This document shows, in pieces, positions 17,801-26,335 of a stretch of 58,659 bases of DNA (its first letter is position 1; the number at the start of each line of letters is the position of its first letter). The position numbers and the translations under genes were made by a program. A model generated the notes under the pieces. That model was not told where the DNA came from. It did not search any database and was given only the letters and a program-made list of their open reading frames with translations. The stretch covers positions 2,212,747-2,271,405 of the forward strand of contig NZ_GL397214.1 in assembly GCF_000146675.1 (NCBI RefSeq), in the 5' to 3' direction. This DNA comes from Hoylesella marshii DSM 16973 = JCM 13450 (GTDB lineage: Bacteria > Bacteroidota > Bacteroidia > Bacteroidales > Bacteroidaceae).

Positions 17801-19475
17801 CGCCCGACAGGCCAATGTTGGCCTGCATACCGTCGAGCTTCCAGCGGTCATAAGTAAACGAGGTGATGCGTGCCCTGCCCGTGAGTCGTGTGTGGGGAGA
17901 GAGCATATCGGTGCCTTTCCCCTGCACTTCCATGTAGCCCGAGAAGGGGTGCAACGCCCTATCTGGCAAGAAGTGCTGCAAGGGTAGCCGATGCGCTGTC
18001 AGGTGGGCGTTGTAGGTCATCGTGCGGGTATCTATGTTTGCCGTGCCCTGCAATCGTCCTCCACCCTCATTTGCATGGAAAGTGGCAGCGTAGCGCGTGC
18101 CGTCAGCTTTCAGACGGGCGGTAAGTCCGATGCCACGGGGAATGCGCAACTGTTGCATAAGGCTGCGGTCGAGTAAGGTAGTGGCGAAGCCGATATCGAG
18201 GGTTTTAAGGTCGAGGGATACGTCGGCTTTCAGTCGCTCGGGGGTAGTGGGATGAACAACATATCCGTTGGCACGCAGATGGAAAGCCGTGGGGAGGTTG
18301 GCATGGATGCCCACAATGTCGATGCGTTGCAGGTTTCCTTTCAGCAACCCTTGCACCGTGAGCGGGTAATTGGGGTAACGGCGACGGAAGTCTTTCGGCA
18401 AGCTACCCATGAACATGAGGAGGTCTTGCTTGCCCAAAGCACCGTGGAAGCGGGCGTAGAACTTACCCGGATGGTGCTCCGCAAAGGCATTCATGTCCAT
18501 CTCAAAGCGTGCCTGAAACGACGATTCCGGCGTGCGAATCTGCAAGGCGGATAGAGCGATGCGAGTTGAATCGATCGATACGCGACCGGCCAATTGGCTG
18601 ATACGAATGCCGCTCTTCTCACGAAACGTGCACGAGCGCAGTGAGAAGTCAAGTTTTGGGGCGAGGTAGGCGAATGAGTCTATGCCGATAGCGATGTCGT
18701 TGAGGGCGAGGTGGTTGGCATCGAGGCCGGCCTGACGGGGGGCGAAACGGCGATCGCAGGTGAGTTGTCCCTCTGTCCAATCAAGGCTTTTCACGTTGTA
18801 AGCCCCTTTCAGGAGGTCAAAGAGTCCGTTTCGCACTGCCACTTTGCCCAGATAGGCCGCAATTTGCAGCGTATCGCCCGGGGTATGTAGCGTGATGCGA
18901 CTGTCGGCGATGTCGAGCTTTTCAGCCATGATTTTCCACCGGTTCTTGCTTTCCGAGGTGTCGGGAGGTACGGTGTCGCTCAGTGCCACGCTGATATTAG
19001 CTCCCTTCAGTTGTGCGGTATTCACCTTCAGCATCTCCCCCGTGAGGTCTATGCCATGGCTTTCTATGAAGAGACGTGCCACAGTGCCCCGAACACGAGC
19101 CTCAGGCACAAGGTCGACGGTGTTGAACTTCACGTGGTTGAGTTCCAAAGCGTCTATCTCCACCTGCTGATGGAACAACGGCAGCAAGCGTACATCTACC
19201 ACCATGCGCTCCACATCGGCCACAGTATCTTTTACCTGCGGCAACGAATCGTTCTGCTGCAGTATCTTCACGCCTTCTACCGAGAGGTCTAAGGGAAAGG
19301 AGAGGTTGACGCGTTGCACCGCCACATCCCATTCTGTTTTCGTGGAAACGTAGGCCGTTACTTGCCTTACTGCCCAATTCTGAATGGGCGGGATGTAGAG
19401 CAACACCACCAATATAAAGAAAAGCAGGACGGGAGCCAAAACTATGCAACTGCCCCACTTGATGTATTTATTCAT
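14856..19475 (-). CDS. tamB: Translocation and assembly module TamB (DUF490)
   Basis: A 1539-residue AsmA-like/bridge-like protein. An N-terminal membrane helix (about residues 10-30, LAPVLLFFILVVLLYIPPI) anchors it in the inner membrane; the long middle is a repetitive beta-rich region expected to form a hydrophobic groove spanning the periplasm. The C-terminal 400 residues carry the DUF490/TamB core (for example GEVLLDSAFMV, ITATEEVKAGV, VSFGMDNSTDASGSI, RLRIVVGGKV). Its 3' end overlaps tamL, the order and coupling usual in Bacteroidota. Known role of the family: partner of TamA/TamL and a conduit for phospholipid movement to the outer membrane. The size fits the family. Confidence 0.9.
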   Translation of the reverse strand: MNKYIKWGSCIVLAPVLLFFILVVLLYIPPIQNWAVRQVTAYVSTKTEWDVAVQRVNLSFPLDLSVEGVKILQQNDSLPQVKDTVADVERMVVDVRLLPLFHQQVEIDALELNHVKFNTVDLVPEARVRGTVARLFIESHGIDLTGEMLKVNTAQLKGANISVALSDTVPPDTSESKNRWKIMAEKLDIADSRITLHTPGDTLQIAAYLGKVAVRNGLFDLLKGAYNVKSLDWTEGQLTCDRRFAPRQAGLDANHLALNDIAIGIDSFAYLAPKLDFSLRSCTFREKSGIRISQLAGRVSIDSTRIALSALQIRTPESSFQARFEMDMNAFAEHHPGKFYARFHGALGKQDLLMFMGSLPKDFRRRYPNYPLTVQGLLKGNLQRIDIVGIHANLPTAFHLRANGYVVHPTTPERLKADVSLDLKTLDIGFATTLLDRSLMQQLRIPRGIGLTARLKADGTRYAATFHANEGGGRLQGTANIDTRTMTYNAHLTAHRLPLQHFLPDRALHPFSGYMEVQGKGTDMLSPHTRLTGRARITSFTYDRWKLDGMQANIGLSGGKAQVSVDSHNPLLDGRIDFSALLGRKNVQGTLACDLKKADLYHLRLTEQPLVVSLCAHVDMASDMNEYYRVQGLMSDLTVYEKEKPHRPQDIVLDAMTRRDTTYAKADCGDFHIELNARGGYRRLMKQGNLLWQEVGRQLKARHIDQERFRARLPQAHLYLTAGNDNMFVKMLRRYCCEWQAARINMTSSPVAGLNGDAYIEALTVDSVQLDTVRFNILSDAHGMSYQGQVRNNKKNKQYVFNALFNGALHEKGASLTSRLYDGKGQLGIGIDLAASVEPNGMRLQISDSTAILGYKTFHVNDSNYVYLSDDRRVSANVKLRADDGTGVQVYTNDDNHDVLQDITVSLNSFDLEKVMSVIPYTPDMSGVMNGDFHVIQTKTDVSISSAISVKNLSYEKSLMGNVSTEFVYTPRTDGSHAIDGFLYSDGREVGTLSGIYDTKSGGLLNAKLGLNHMPLSMVNGFIPDHLIGFKGYAEGEIDVKGTMSRPQVNGEVLLDSAFMVSEAYGIELRFDDDPVRIVNSHLLFENFNMYAHNDSPLTTYGELDFSNTERMTLDLRMRAANYLLIDAKESTRSEAFGKAFVNFFGRMRGPLDNLSLKGKLDVLGTTDLTYILRDSPLTTDNQLDELVKFTSFADSTALVVDRPPLTGFNMDVSMSIDAGARVLCALNTDKSNYVDLMGGGDLRMQYNVADHIRLTGKYTLNNGEMKYSLPVIPLKTFTIQDGSYIEFSGDPMNPRLNITATEEVKAGVSTDGVNTRMVTFTCGVIITKTLANMGLEFIIDAPEDVALHTELQSMTKEERSKLAVTMLTTGMYLTDGNTNNFTMNSALSAFLNSQINTISGNALRTLDVSFGMDNSTDASGSIHTDYSFKFAKRFWNNRLRIVVGGKVSTGNDVYNQNNTFFDNVAFEYRLGATSNRYVKLFYNRNSYDWLEGNVGEYGGGFIWRRKLQHFRDILRFKSDKQEIPPVEPDTINTKTNEK

Positions 19476-19643
19476 ACGCTTCTATCTTCTGTATCGCGCT
19501 AACGTGTTGCGAAGATTCCGACTGCAAAGTAAATGCTTTTTCCCGAAGAAATGAAACTTTCTCCCGTCTTTTTGCCTCACCGCCCGTCTGTGCATGCTAT
19601 ATGGGTGACGAATGAAAAAGGATAAGTGACGGACTGATGTATG

Positions 19644-19753
19644 CTTAGTGTCGTACTGAGGTACCCTTAGTGTCGTACTGAGGTACCCTTAGTGTCGTAC
19701 TGAGGTAGCCTTAGTGTCGTACTGAGATACCCTTAGTGTCGTACCGAGGTAGC
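19644..19753. repeat. 22-bp tandem array B1, five units
   Basis: Units start with CTTAGTG at 19644, 19666, 19688, 19710 and 19732, an exact 22-bp step; a decayed sixth may follow. The unit is CTTAGTGTCGTACTGAGGTA plus two bases. It includes GTACTGAGGTAC and the palindrome GGTACC. The array lies 5' of tamB and 3' of rpsO, with no gene around it. Confidence 0.93.
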
Positions 19754-19787
19754 GTTACCCCCTTGTGGTTCCTATCTCTTTCCGTCA

Positions 19788-20012
19788 CGTAACTTTTCAG
19801 AGTTGTAAAATGACGATAGATAAGTCGGCATTCGTTCCCCATACAGATGCCGTTTGTACCGCGTACAGATGGCGTTTGTACGAGGAAAGGTCGGCAACCT
19901 TTCTCGGTGCAAATCGTATCGGTTGTTGGATTCTGTCGCACTTACAGCGCTCCATTTGGGAGAACGTTCGATACCCAGCGCTGTGCGCTGTGCTGATATA
20001 TCGCGCTCTTGC
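19788..20012 (-). repeat. Dispersed composite repeat R2, copy 1 (two 22-bp bricks)
   Basis: Read on the minus strand: first a block with CAGCGCTGGGTAT and AAATGGAGCGCTGTAAGTG, then the leader AGAAAGGTTGCCGACC, two 22-bp bricks of the form GTACAAACGCCATCTGTAC, and the tail GAATGCCGACTTATC. The same blocks in the same order occur on the plus strand at 55561-55845; the leader, bricks and tail occur again at about 22705-22860. No protein is encoded. Confidence 0.85.
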
Positions 20013-20173
20013 AGGGCTTGCATTATACTTCGTTTCATGACAATAGGCTATTCGTACACCCCGAAAAGTGACTTTTACAAAGTTTATCCTTGCCTCATGG
20101 GCGGGTAGAACACGCATAAACCTCGGGAACTTTATGCGTTTTACCGACTTTACTTCCCTAAAATGAGTGGCAT

Positions 20174-20210
20174 AAAAAATCCCCATTCGCTCATACAGAG
20201 TGGATGGGGA
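20174..20210 (-). terminator. Rho-independent terminator of rpsO
   Basis: Arms TCCCCAT and ATGGGGA, with an inner GCTC/GAG pairing, are followed on the minus strand by six T (complement of 20174-20179). It lies about 30 bp after the rpsO stop. Confidence 0.85.
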
Positions 20211-20241
20211 ATACTGTCTTTGCCACTTTCGGGCAATGCGC

Positions 20242-20511
20242 TTACCTACGCAGACCGAGTGCTTTGATAATAGCGCGGTAACGCTCAATGTCTCTGTCGT
20301 AGAGGTAATTGAGCAGTCGGCGGCGCTTTCCTACCAGCATGGTCAACGACCTTTCGGTGTTATAATCTTTACGGTTCCTCTTCAAGTGTTCCGTCAAATG
20401 GGAAATACGGTAGGAGAACAATGCTATCTGACTCTCTGCAGAGCCGGTATCAGAGTTAGACTTCCCGTATTGTCCAAAGATCTCTTGCTTCTTTGCTTGG
20501 TCTAAATACAT
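20242..20511 (-). CDS. rpsO: 30S ribosomal protein S15
   Basis: An 89-residue protein, exactly the usual length, beginning [21 protein letters not shown] and ending [10 protein letters not shown]. It includes [16 protein letters not shown] and [19 protein letters not shown], the helices that bind the 16S rRNA central domain. S15 is a primary assembly protein of the small subunit. The start at 20511 was chosen over an ATG 33 nt upstream because it gives the family length and N-terminus. It is monocistronic, with its own -7 box and terminator. Confidence 0.97.
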   Translation of the reverse strand: MYLDQAKKQEIFGQYGKSNSDTGSAESQIALFSYRISHLTEHLKRNRKDYNTERSLTMLVGKRRRLLNYLYDRDIERYRAIIKALGLRR

Positions 20512-20554
20512 ATAACTTTGTAATTGATAATTGTTATTGTGCATTATGCGGATG

Positions 20555-20562
20555 CAAAGGTA
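20555..20562 (-). promoter_or_regulatory. -7 box of rpsO
   Basis: The minus strand reads TACCTTTG, 44 bp before the rpsO start, back to back with the typA promoter. Confidence 0.7.
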
Positions 20563-20729
20563 CTGCTTTTAATTCATATAACATGCCACGCTCGTTACAT
20601 TTTTCTTGTTTTTAACACTTCGGTGCGGCAGGGTAAGGGCTATCGTATGAAGGTTGAATGGCTGGCACTTTTTCGATGACCTCTATAGAAATATGCGGGA
20701 GTACATGACGCATTCTGAATTAAAAACAG

Positions 20730-20737
20730 TACCTTTG
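20730..20737 (+). promoter_or_regulatory. -7 box of typA
   Basis: TACCTTTG, 22 bp before the typA start codon, implying a short leader. Confidence 0.7.
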
Positions 20738-20759
20738 CAGCTGATTTTAAGGTTATACG

Positions 20760-22562
20760 ATGCAAGATATAAGAAACATTGCCATTATTGCCCATGTGGA
20801 TCATGGCAAGACAACATTGGTAGACAAGATGATGCTGGCAGGCAACTTGTTCCGTGCCGGTAAGGATAACAGCGACCAAGTATTGGATAGTAACGACTTA
20901 GAGAGGGAGCGAGGCATTACCATCCTCTCGAAAAACGTGTCTATTAATTGGAAAGGGACAAAAATCAATATCATAGATACACCGGGACACTCCGACTTCG
21001 GGGGCGAGGTGGAACGCGTGCTGAACATGGCCGACGGGTGCATCCTTCTCGTAGACGCCTTTGAAGGGCCGATGCCTCAAACGCGTTTTGTGCTGCAAAA
21101 GGCGTTACAAATAGGATTGAAGCCCTTGGTGGTGGTCAACAAGGTAGATAAACCTAACTGCCGTCCGGAGGAGGTTTACGAAATGGTATTCGACCTCATG
21201 TTCTCACTCAATGCCACAGAAGACCAGCTCGACTTCCCCGTGGTATATGGCAGTGCCAAGAATGGTTGGATGGCCGAAGACTGGAAGATGCCGACCGATA
21301 ATATCACTTACCTGCTCGATAAGATAGTGGAAACGATACCCGCTCCGCGAGTGATAGACGGGACACCGCAGATGCTCATCACCTCGCTCGACTATTCCAG
21401 CTATACAGGCCGTATTGCCGTGGGACGTGTACATAGGGGCACACTGCGCGAAGGCATGAATGTGACGATTGCCCATCGCGATGGCTCCCAAGAGAAGACC
21501 CGAATCAAAGAGTTGCACACCTTTGAGGGTATGGGGCACGTAAAGACAACAGAGGTGCAAAGCGGCGACATCTGCGCTATCATCGGATTGGAAGAGTTTG
21601 AGATTGGCGATACCATCTGCGACTTTGAACATCCCGAACCGTTACCACCTATTGCTATAGATGAGCCGACTATGGCCATGCTTTTCACCATCAACGATAG
21701 CCCCTTTTTCGGCAAAGAAGGCAAATTCGTGACCAGCCGTCATATACAAGACCGCCTAAACCGTGAGCTGGAAAAGAACCTCGCCCTGCGTGTAAATCCC
21801 GTTGAAGACAGCACCGACAAATGGATTGTCAGCGGGCGTGGCGTACTCCATCTCTCAGTGCTCATAGAAACCATGCGCCGCGAAGGCTATGAACTGCAGG
21901 TTGGACAGCCACAAGTTATCTATAAGGAAATAGACGGTGTGCGCTGCGAACCGATAGAAGAACTGACCATTAACGTGCCGGAAGAGTTCTCCAGTAAGAT
22001 GATAGATATGGTGACAAGGCGCAAAGGTGAGATGACATCCATGGAAAGCCAAGGCTCCCGTGTCAATATAGAGTTCGACATACCCTCACGCGGTATCATG
22101 GGACTGCGCACCAATGTACTCACCGCCTCGCAGGGAGAGGCCATTATGGCGCATCGCTTCAAGGAATATCAGCCCTTCAAAGGTGAGATTACACGGCGGG
22201 TAAACGGTAGCATGATTGCCATGGAAACCGGAACGGCCTATGCTTACAGTATTGACAAACTACAAGACCGCGGCAAGTTCTTCATCGACCCGGGCGAAGA
22301 GGTCTATGGCGGAGAGGTAGTGGGTGAGCACGTGCACGACAACGACTTGGTTATCAATGTTACCAAAGCCAAGCAACTGACCAACACCCGTGCCAGCGGC
22401 TCCGACGACAAGGCACGCATCGTACCTCGTACGGTGCTGTCGCTGGAAGAGGCCTTAGAGTATATCAAGGCCGACGAGCTGGTGGAAGTTACCCCCAAGA
22501 GCATGCGCATGCGCAAGATTGTGCTCGACCATCTCGAGCGTAAGAGGCAGGGGAAAGACTAA
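20760..22562 (+). CDS. typA: Translational GTPase TypA/BipA
   Basis: A 600-residue ribosome-binding GTPase of the EF-G family, important for ribosome assembly and growth at low temperature or under stress. G1 is AHVDHGKTT (11-19), switch/G2 is [10 protein letters not shown]3 is DTPGHSDF and G4 is NKVDKP; EF-G-like domains II, III and V follow (for example [13 protein letters not shown] and [14 protein letters not shown]). The C-terminus [14 protein letters not shown] is the TypA-specific domain. Length and all motifs fit an intact gene. It is transcribed alone, divergently from rpsO. Confidence 0.97.
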   Translation: MQDIRNIAIIAHVDHGKTTLVDKMMLAGNLFRAGKDNSDQVLDSNDLERERGITILSKNVSINWKGTKINIIDTPGHSDFGGEVERVLNMADGCILLVDAFEGPMPQTRFVLQKALQIGLKPLVVVNKVDKPNCRPEEVYEMVFDLMFSLNATEDQLDFPVVYGSAKNGWMAEDWKMPTDNITYLLDKIVETIPAPRVIDGTPQMLITSLDYSSYTGRIAVGRVHRGTLREGMNVTIAHRDGSQEKTRIKELHTFEGMGHVKTTEVQSGDICAIIGLEEFEIGDTICDFEHPEPLPPIAIDEPTMAMLFTINDSPFFGKEGKFVTSRHIQDRLNRELEKNLALRVNPVEDSTDKWIVSGRGVLHLSVLIETMRREGYELQVGQPQVIYKEIDGVRCEPIEELTINVPEEFSSKMIDMVTRRKGEMTSMESQGSRVNIEFDIPSRGIMGLRTNVLTASQGEAIMAHRFKEYQPFKGEITRRVNGSMIAMETGTAYAYSIDKLQDRGKFFIDPGEEVYGGEVVGEHVHDNDLVINVTKAKQLTNTRASGSDDKARIVPRTVLSLEEALEYIKADELVEVTPKSMRMRKIVLDHLERKRQGKD

Positions 22563-22572
22563 GGAAACAAGT

Positions 22573-22696
22573 ATGTTAGGGGAATATTTGAATAAAATCA
22601 TCAATGCCGATTGTATGGAAATCCTGAAAAACTTCCCGACAATAGCATTGACCTTGTTGTTATGTCTCCTTTCTCTGTAGAATGAATTGGCCGCAT
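22573..22696 (+). pseudogene. N-terminal remnant of a DNA methyltransferase, frameshifted
   Basis: From ATG 22573 the first frame reads LNKIINADCMEILKNF and then loses sense; shifting one base at about 22636 gives DNSIDLVVMSPFSVE and a stop. Joined, this matches the start of site-specific DNA methyltransferases (pattern: N-K-I-I-N-G-D-C-x-E-x-L-K-x-x-P-D-N-S-I-D-L-V-V-T-S-P-P-Y), including the catalytic SPP(Y/F) motif, here with one proline missing. Only about 35 codons remain, and nothing from the rest of the gene is present. A dispersed repeat begins immediately after. A gene relic is the best explanation; an expressed 35-residue peptide is unlikely. Confidence 0.75.
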
Positions 22697-22704
22697 CATA
22701 TCGT

Positions 22705-22860
22705 CTATCACGGCAAAGGTTGTGTTAGACCCGCTTATGGGGTCTGGTACAAACCGTATCTGTACCCCGCACAAACGCCATCTGTGCCACATGCAAACGG
22801 CATCTGTGCAGGGTACGAATGCCGACTTATGAATCGTAACTTTACGATTCTTAAACTCAA
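22705..22860 (+). repeat. Dispersed repeat R2, copy 2 (three 22-bp bricks)
   Basis: The leader GCAAAGGTTG is followed by three bricks starting near 22747, 22769 and 22791 (the CAAAC of each lies at 22750, 22772 and 22794, exactly 22 bp apart), then the tail beginning GTACGAATGCCGACTTATG, again in phase. It lacks the GCGCTGGG block seen in copies 1 and 3. Confidence 0.82.
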
Positions 22861-22890
22861 ATCGATCATGAGAGCCGGTACAGATTGGGG

Positions 22891-23844
22891 TTAAAGCGGA
22901 TATTCCTCAAAGGCGTAGAGCACCGTAGAGAGGTAACGTTCGCCCGTATCGGGCAGTAAGGTGACCACGCGCTTACCTTCGTTCTCGGGACGAGCGGCTA
23001 TCTGTGCTGCTGCAAACGTAGCTGCTCCCGAAGAGATGCCTACGAGTAATCCCTCTTGTACTGCTAATTCGCGACTGGTGCGTATGGCATCGTCGTTCTC
23101 CACTTGTATCACTTCGTCTACCACGCTGGCGTTATAGGTGGCAGGCACAAAGCCGGCGCCGATACCCTGAATCTTGTGTGCACCACTTTTCCCTCCGCTC
23201 AATACGGGTGAGGCTGCGGGTTCTACGGCGATTATCTTTACCTGCGGGTGGAGTTCTTTCAGGCGTTTGCCCACGCCGGAAAGAGTACCTCCCGTGCCTA
23301 CACCGGCCACAAAGATGTCTATGTGCCCGTCGGTCTGTTCCCATAATTCATTGGCTGTGGTGGCATAGTGCTGTGCGGGATTGGCCGCATTCTCAAACTG
23401 TTGCAGGATGACAGCCCCTGCGATGCGGTCTCTTAGGGTGTTCGCTTCCCTGATAGCCCCGGGCATGCCGTCTTTTCCATTGGTGAGTTTTACCTCTGCA
23501 CCATAGGCTTTAACGAGATTGCGTCGCTCAATGCTCATGGTCTCGGGCATGGTGAGGATGAGGCGATAGCCTTTCACCGCAGCCACGAGTGCCAGACCTA
23601 CGCCGGTATTGCCGCTGGTTGGTTCGATAATGGTTGCACCGGGTTTGAGAATGCCTCGCTGTTCGGCATCTTCAATCATGGCTAATGCGATGCGGTCTTT
23701 CACGCTTCCGCCCGGGTTAAAATACTCAACTTTGGCCACGATGGGCGTATGCAAGCCCTTGGCAGTGGAAAACTTGCCTAATTCAAGCAACGGTGTGTTG
23801 CCGATAAGTTCTGTCAGTTGTTTTGCTACTTTTGTCATTTTCAT
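22891..23844 (-). CDS. cysK: Cysteine synthase A (O-acetylserine sulfhydrylase)
   Basis: A 317-residue PLP enzyme that makes cysteine from O-acetylserine and sulfide. The PLP lysine is K49 in [11 protein letters not shown]; the substrate loop TSGNTG (75-80) and the phosphate-binding [12 protein letters not shown] loop are present, as is GISSGAA near the C-terminus. Length and motifs fit a complete gene. A -7 box lies 25 bp upstream of the start. MKMTK gives two possible starts, two codons apart. It appears monocistronic. Confidence 0.95.
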   Translation of the reverse strand: MKMTKVAKQLTELIGNTPLLELGKFSTAKGLHTPIVAKVEYFNPGGSVKDRIALAMIEDAEQRGILKPGATIIEPTSGNTGVGLALVAAVKGYRLILTMPETMSIERRNLVKAYGAEVKLTNGKDGMPGAIREANTLRDRIAGAVILQQFENAANPAQHYATTANELWEQTDGHIDIFVAGVGTGGTLSGVGKRLKELHPQVKIIAVEPAASPVLSGGKSGAHKIQGIGAGFVPATYNASVVDEVIQVENDDAIRTSRELAVQEGLLVGISSGAATFAAAQIAARPENEGKRVVTLLPDTGERYLSTVLYAFEEYPL

Positions 23845-23868
23845 TTCCTTTTATGGTATTGAACGATG

Positions 23869-23876
23869 CAAAGGTA
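23869..23876 (-). promoter_or_regulatory. -7 box of cysK
   Basis: The minus strand reads TACCTTTG, 25 bp before the cysK start. Confidence 0.7.
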
Positions 23877-24129
23877 TAGCGAAAAAATGTACTGAACAAT
23901 AGCACGATTGAGGCATTTATGATACCATTATCGTGGTATTTGCATGGAAAAGGATGTTGATTCTTGTATTGCTAAGCACGCAGAATGGTGAGATTTTCAG
24001 AAATCGTAGCGGAAGCCACGGGAGAACTATGACTTTTCTCATATTGTCACATCCGCGAATAATGACGTTAAATATTCATAATTCTATGATGTCCTCCTCG
24101 GATGCAGAACGTTTTAGAAGAAAAAAGAT
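23877..24129. other. Intergenic stretch between divergent cysK and the mini-protein gene
   Basis: AT-rich, with one small hairpin (arms ATACCA and TGGTAT near 23922-23938). I see no gene, repeat or known RNA in it. Confidence 0.4.
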
Positions 24130-24137
24130 TACTTTTG
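24130..24137 (+). promoter_or_regulatory. -7 box of the secreted mini-protein gene
   Basis: TACTTTTG, 27 bp before the ATG at 24164. It supports that start over longer in-frame readings that would begin upstream of it. Confidence 0.65.
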
Positions 24138-24163
24138 CAAGTAGACATCATCGATATTTGCTT

Positions 24164-24472
24164 ATGAAAAGAACGATACTTGCTCTTATTTTCATCTTCT
24201 CGTGCATAGCCTTTACACCACTTCAGGTGATGGGCGCTCCTGCTATTGAGGTGATAGACAACGATGTGCAGACTATCAATATTTCCGTCTCCGAGTCTAC
24301 CCTGCACATTACGGGAGGCAATGGCCAGACGTTGCATATCTATAATGTAACGGGCGTGCGAGTGATGAGCATCCGTGTGGATGGTATGGATAAGCGCTAC
24401 GAACTCAATCTGCCGAAAGGTTGCTATATCGTTAAGGTAGGTAACGTGGTGCGTAAGATTTCGCTGCGATAA
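24164..24472 (+). CDS. Secreted mini-protein made of a T9SS-like C-terminal sorting domain
   Basis: A 102-residue protein. Residues 1-25 form a Sec signal peptide (MKRTILALIFIFSCIAF ... VMGA). After a linker of about 25 residues, residues 50-102 read LHITGGNGQTLHIYNVTGVR ... LNLPKGCYIVKVGNVVRKIS, close to the Por-secretion-system type A sorting domain and related Prevotella C-terminal beta domains (pattern: hydrophobic-Y-N-x-x-G, L-P-x-G-x-Y-x-V-K, K-x-x-x). No cargo domain is present. It has its own -7 box and terminator, so it is probably a real gene rather than a fragment. Function unknown; it could be a free decoy or regulator of the secretion machinery, or a short surface protein. Confidence 0.75.
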   Translation: MKRTILALIFIFSCIAFTPLQVMGAPAIEVIDNDVQTINISVSESTLHITGGNGQTLHIYNVTGVRVMSIRVDGMDKRYELNLPKGCYIVKVGNVVRKISLR

Positions 24473-24567
24473 CGACAGCCTTTTCCCTATTCCCGCAGTA
24501 TGTGAATAGCCCATCGTAGGGAGCTTTCCCTCATGGAGAGGATTTTTATTTTTTTGAAACCTGATAG

Positions 24568-24599
24568 GATGCCGTGTGAAATGCGGCATCTTTCTTTTT
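24568..24599 (+). terminator. Terminator after the secreted mini-protein gene
   Basis: Arms GATGCCG and CGGCATC, then TTTCTTTTTC. Confidence 0.75.
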
Positions 24600-24633
24600 C
24601 TCTGCTACTTGAGCCGTATAGACCGGTAAGGGT

Positions 24634-25377
24634 TTAATTGCCTTCATTGTGGAAAGCCATTCCCTCGTTTTCTATCGCTTCGTAGTAAACGCGGTTCATC
24701 TTGTCCATCATCGTATGGTAATTCTCGGGCGTTTTGCAGACGGAAAGAAACAATGTACCGAGGTCTCCCTCTTCGGGAAGGGCGGGCAGAGGAGCTTCGT
24801 GCAGGAGCAAGAGCAGATCGCTGAGAAGCAGACCATACACCGTGGCCGGACGGATGAACGCCTGTTTCGGAGAAATGGTTTGAAGTCCCCGTATATAAGC
24901 CCGCACAGCAGTACGTACCACGGCACTGATGGCACGGGAAGTATCCACTTCTTCCCATTCATCGCCACGGGTATAATCGCGTAAATGCTGTTGCACATTG
25001 GAGAGTCGACCTTGCAGCAAGTAGGTGAAATGATACTTATATTCCTCTACCATGATGTCGTAGTTCTCCTCGCTCCCACAAGCTATCTTCAACAGTTCCG
25101 TGTAGCTAAGGCCATTTTTCATGGCTTTTCCTATCTGTTGTCGCTGTGTTTCCGCATCCGGAAAGGTGAGCAATGAGAGTGTGTAGAAGGCTATATCGAA
25201 GAAACGACTGAAGATAGTATCGTATTGGTCGAGCATGATTTGCTTCACGTCTTTCTCTTCTATACGTTCTTTCAAAAGGGCAGAAGGGCATCGGGCATCA
25301 ATGGTTCCGGCTGTGAATCCGTTGAAGAAACTACGAATGAGGGCAGCCATCGCCTTGCTTTTGTTTATCTTACTCAT
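24634..25377 (-). CDS. Conserved-looking helical protein of unknown function
   Basis: A 247-residue protein that I do not recognise. It is predicted mostly alpha-helical, without a signal peptide or convincing membrane segments; one leucine-rich stretch (YGLLLSDLLLLLHEAP) looks like a buried helix. The start MSKINKSKAMAALI overlaps the 3' end of queG by 8 bp, so it is very likely co-transcribed and translationally coupled with queG. No catalytic motif or cysteine cluster is visible. Confidence 0.75.
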   Translation of the reverse strand: MSKINKSKAMAALIRSFFNGFTAGTIDARCPSALLKERIEEKDVKQIMLDQYDTIFSRFFDIAFYTLSLLTFPDAETQRQQIGKAMKNGLSYTELLKIACGSEENYDIMVEEYKYHFTYLLQGRLSNVQQHLRDYTRGDEWEEVDTSRAISAVVRTAVRAYIRGLQTISPKQAFIRPATVYGLLLSDLLLLLHEAPLPALPEEGDLGTLFLSVCKTPENYHTMMDKMNRVYYEAIENEGMAFHNEGN

Positions 25378-26335
25378 GTTGCGAAGGTATGTTGGGTGAA
25401 TCGGGTGTTGTATCTATGTCGCAGTCTTGATTGTTTTCCCGCACCGCCTGTATGTTCCTCATCAGTCCCGTGTACTTGGCACGCTTTACCGCACTGCCTT
25501 TGAACAGGTACCGATAGTCTTCCTCTGTAAGATGATGCCAGCGCTCTTTGGTCATGGAAAGCAGCTTTTCCGTGGGGGCAAACTCGGGAATAGTTGTGGG
25601 AGAAGCCGTTCGCAGCCATGGGCAGGCTTGGAGACAGCGGTCGCATCCATAGATGGTGTTGCCCATGTGTCGTGCTGCCTCGGGAGAAAGTTCGTTTCTG
25701 TTTTCTATGGTTTGATAAGACAGACACTTAACACAGTTGAATGTCGTGCCGAGTACTCCCGTAGGGCATGCCTCAATACAACGGGTACAACGGCCACAGC
25801 GGCCGGCGACGGGGCTATCGTAGTCGAACACTTCATCGGTAAAAAGCTCGCCTAAAAAGAACATACTGCCGGCTCCGGGGATAATCAGCTGGTGATGTTT
25901 ACCCGTCCAGCCCAGACCGGCTTTCACTGCCCAGTAGCGTTCCAATACGGGGGCAGTATCGCAGAATGCTCTGTAGCGGGTGAAGCCAAGGCGGGCTGCC
26001 AAGGTATGGAGGCGAACTTTCATCACATCGTGGTAGTCTTTTCCGTAGACGTAGGCCGATAGTTCATAGCCGTTATCGGACAACCGATGTGCCGGTGTGT
26101 AGTTCATGGCCACGCAGACAATGCTTTTTACCCCTTCCATCAGCAGACGAGGGTCGAGGCGGGCATCGGTATGATTGGCCATATACTGCATATCGGCATG
26201 GCTGCCGTTGCGAATCCATTGGCGAAACCTTGTGGCCACGTCCTTGTCTACAGGGACAGCCTTAGCGATACCGCAGGCAAAAAAGCCGAGACGCAATGCC
26301 TCGGCTTTGACTTCACTCGAACGTCTTGAAGACAT
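25370..26335 (-). CDS. queG: Epoxyqueuosine reductase
   Basis: A 321-residue iron-sulfur, cobalamin-dependent enzyme that performs the last step of queuosine synthesis, reducing epoxyqueuosine to queuosine at position 34 of tRNAs with GUN anticodons. The N-terminal half includes MNYTP and AVKAGLGWTGKH, typical QueG motifs; the C-terminal half has two 4Fe-4S cluster motifs, CGRCTRCIEACP and CDRCLQACP, with NCVKCLSYQTIE between. At about 320 residues it lacks the HEAT-repeat extension of some homologues. It overlaps the deacetylase gene upstream by 23 bp and the unknown gene downstream by 8 bp. The two tRNA-Asp (GUC) genes at 46.3 kb encode natural targets. Confidence 0.94.
   Translation of the reverse strand: MSSRRSSEVKAEALRLGFFACGIAKAVPVDKDVATRFRQWIRNGSHADMQYMANHTDARLDPRLLMEGVKSIVCVAMNYTPAHRLSDNGYELSAYVYGKDYHDVMKVRLHTLAARLGFTRYRAFCDTAPVLERYWAVKAGLGWTGKHHQLIIPGAGSMFFLGELFTDEVFDYDSPVAGRCGRCTRCIEACPTGVLGTTFNCVKCLSYQTIENRNELSPEAARHMGNTIYGCDRCLQACPWLRTASPTTIPEFAPTEKLLSMTKERWHHLTEEDYRYLFKGSAVKRAKYTGLMRNIQAVRENNQDCDIDTTPDSPNIPSQHE

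Noticed and set aside
23933..24163. Longer N-terminus for the secreted mini-protein
   Set aside because: It would start upstream of a good -7 box and place the signal peptide in the middle of the protein.
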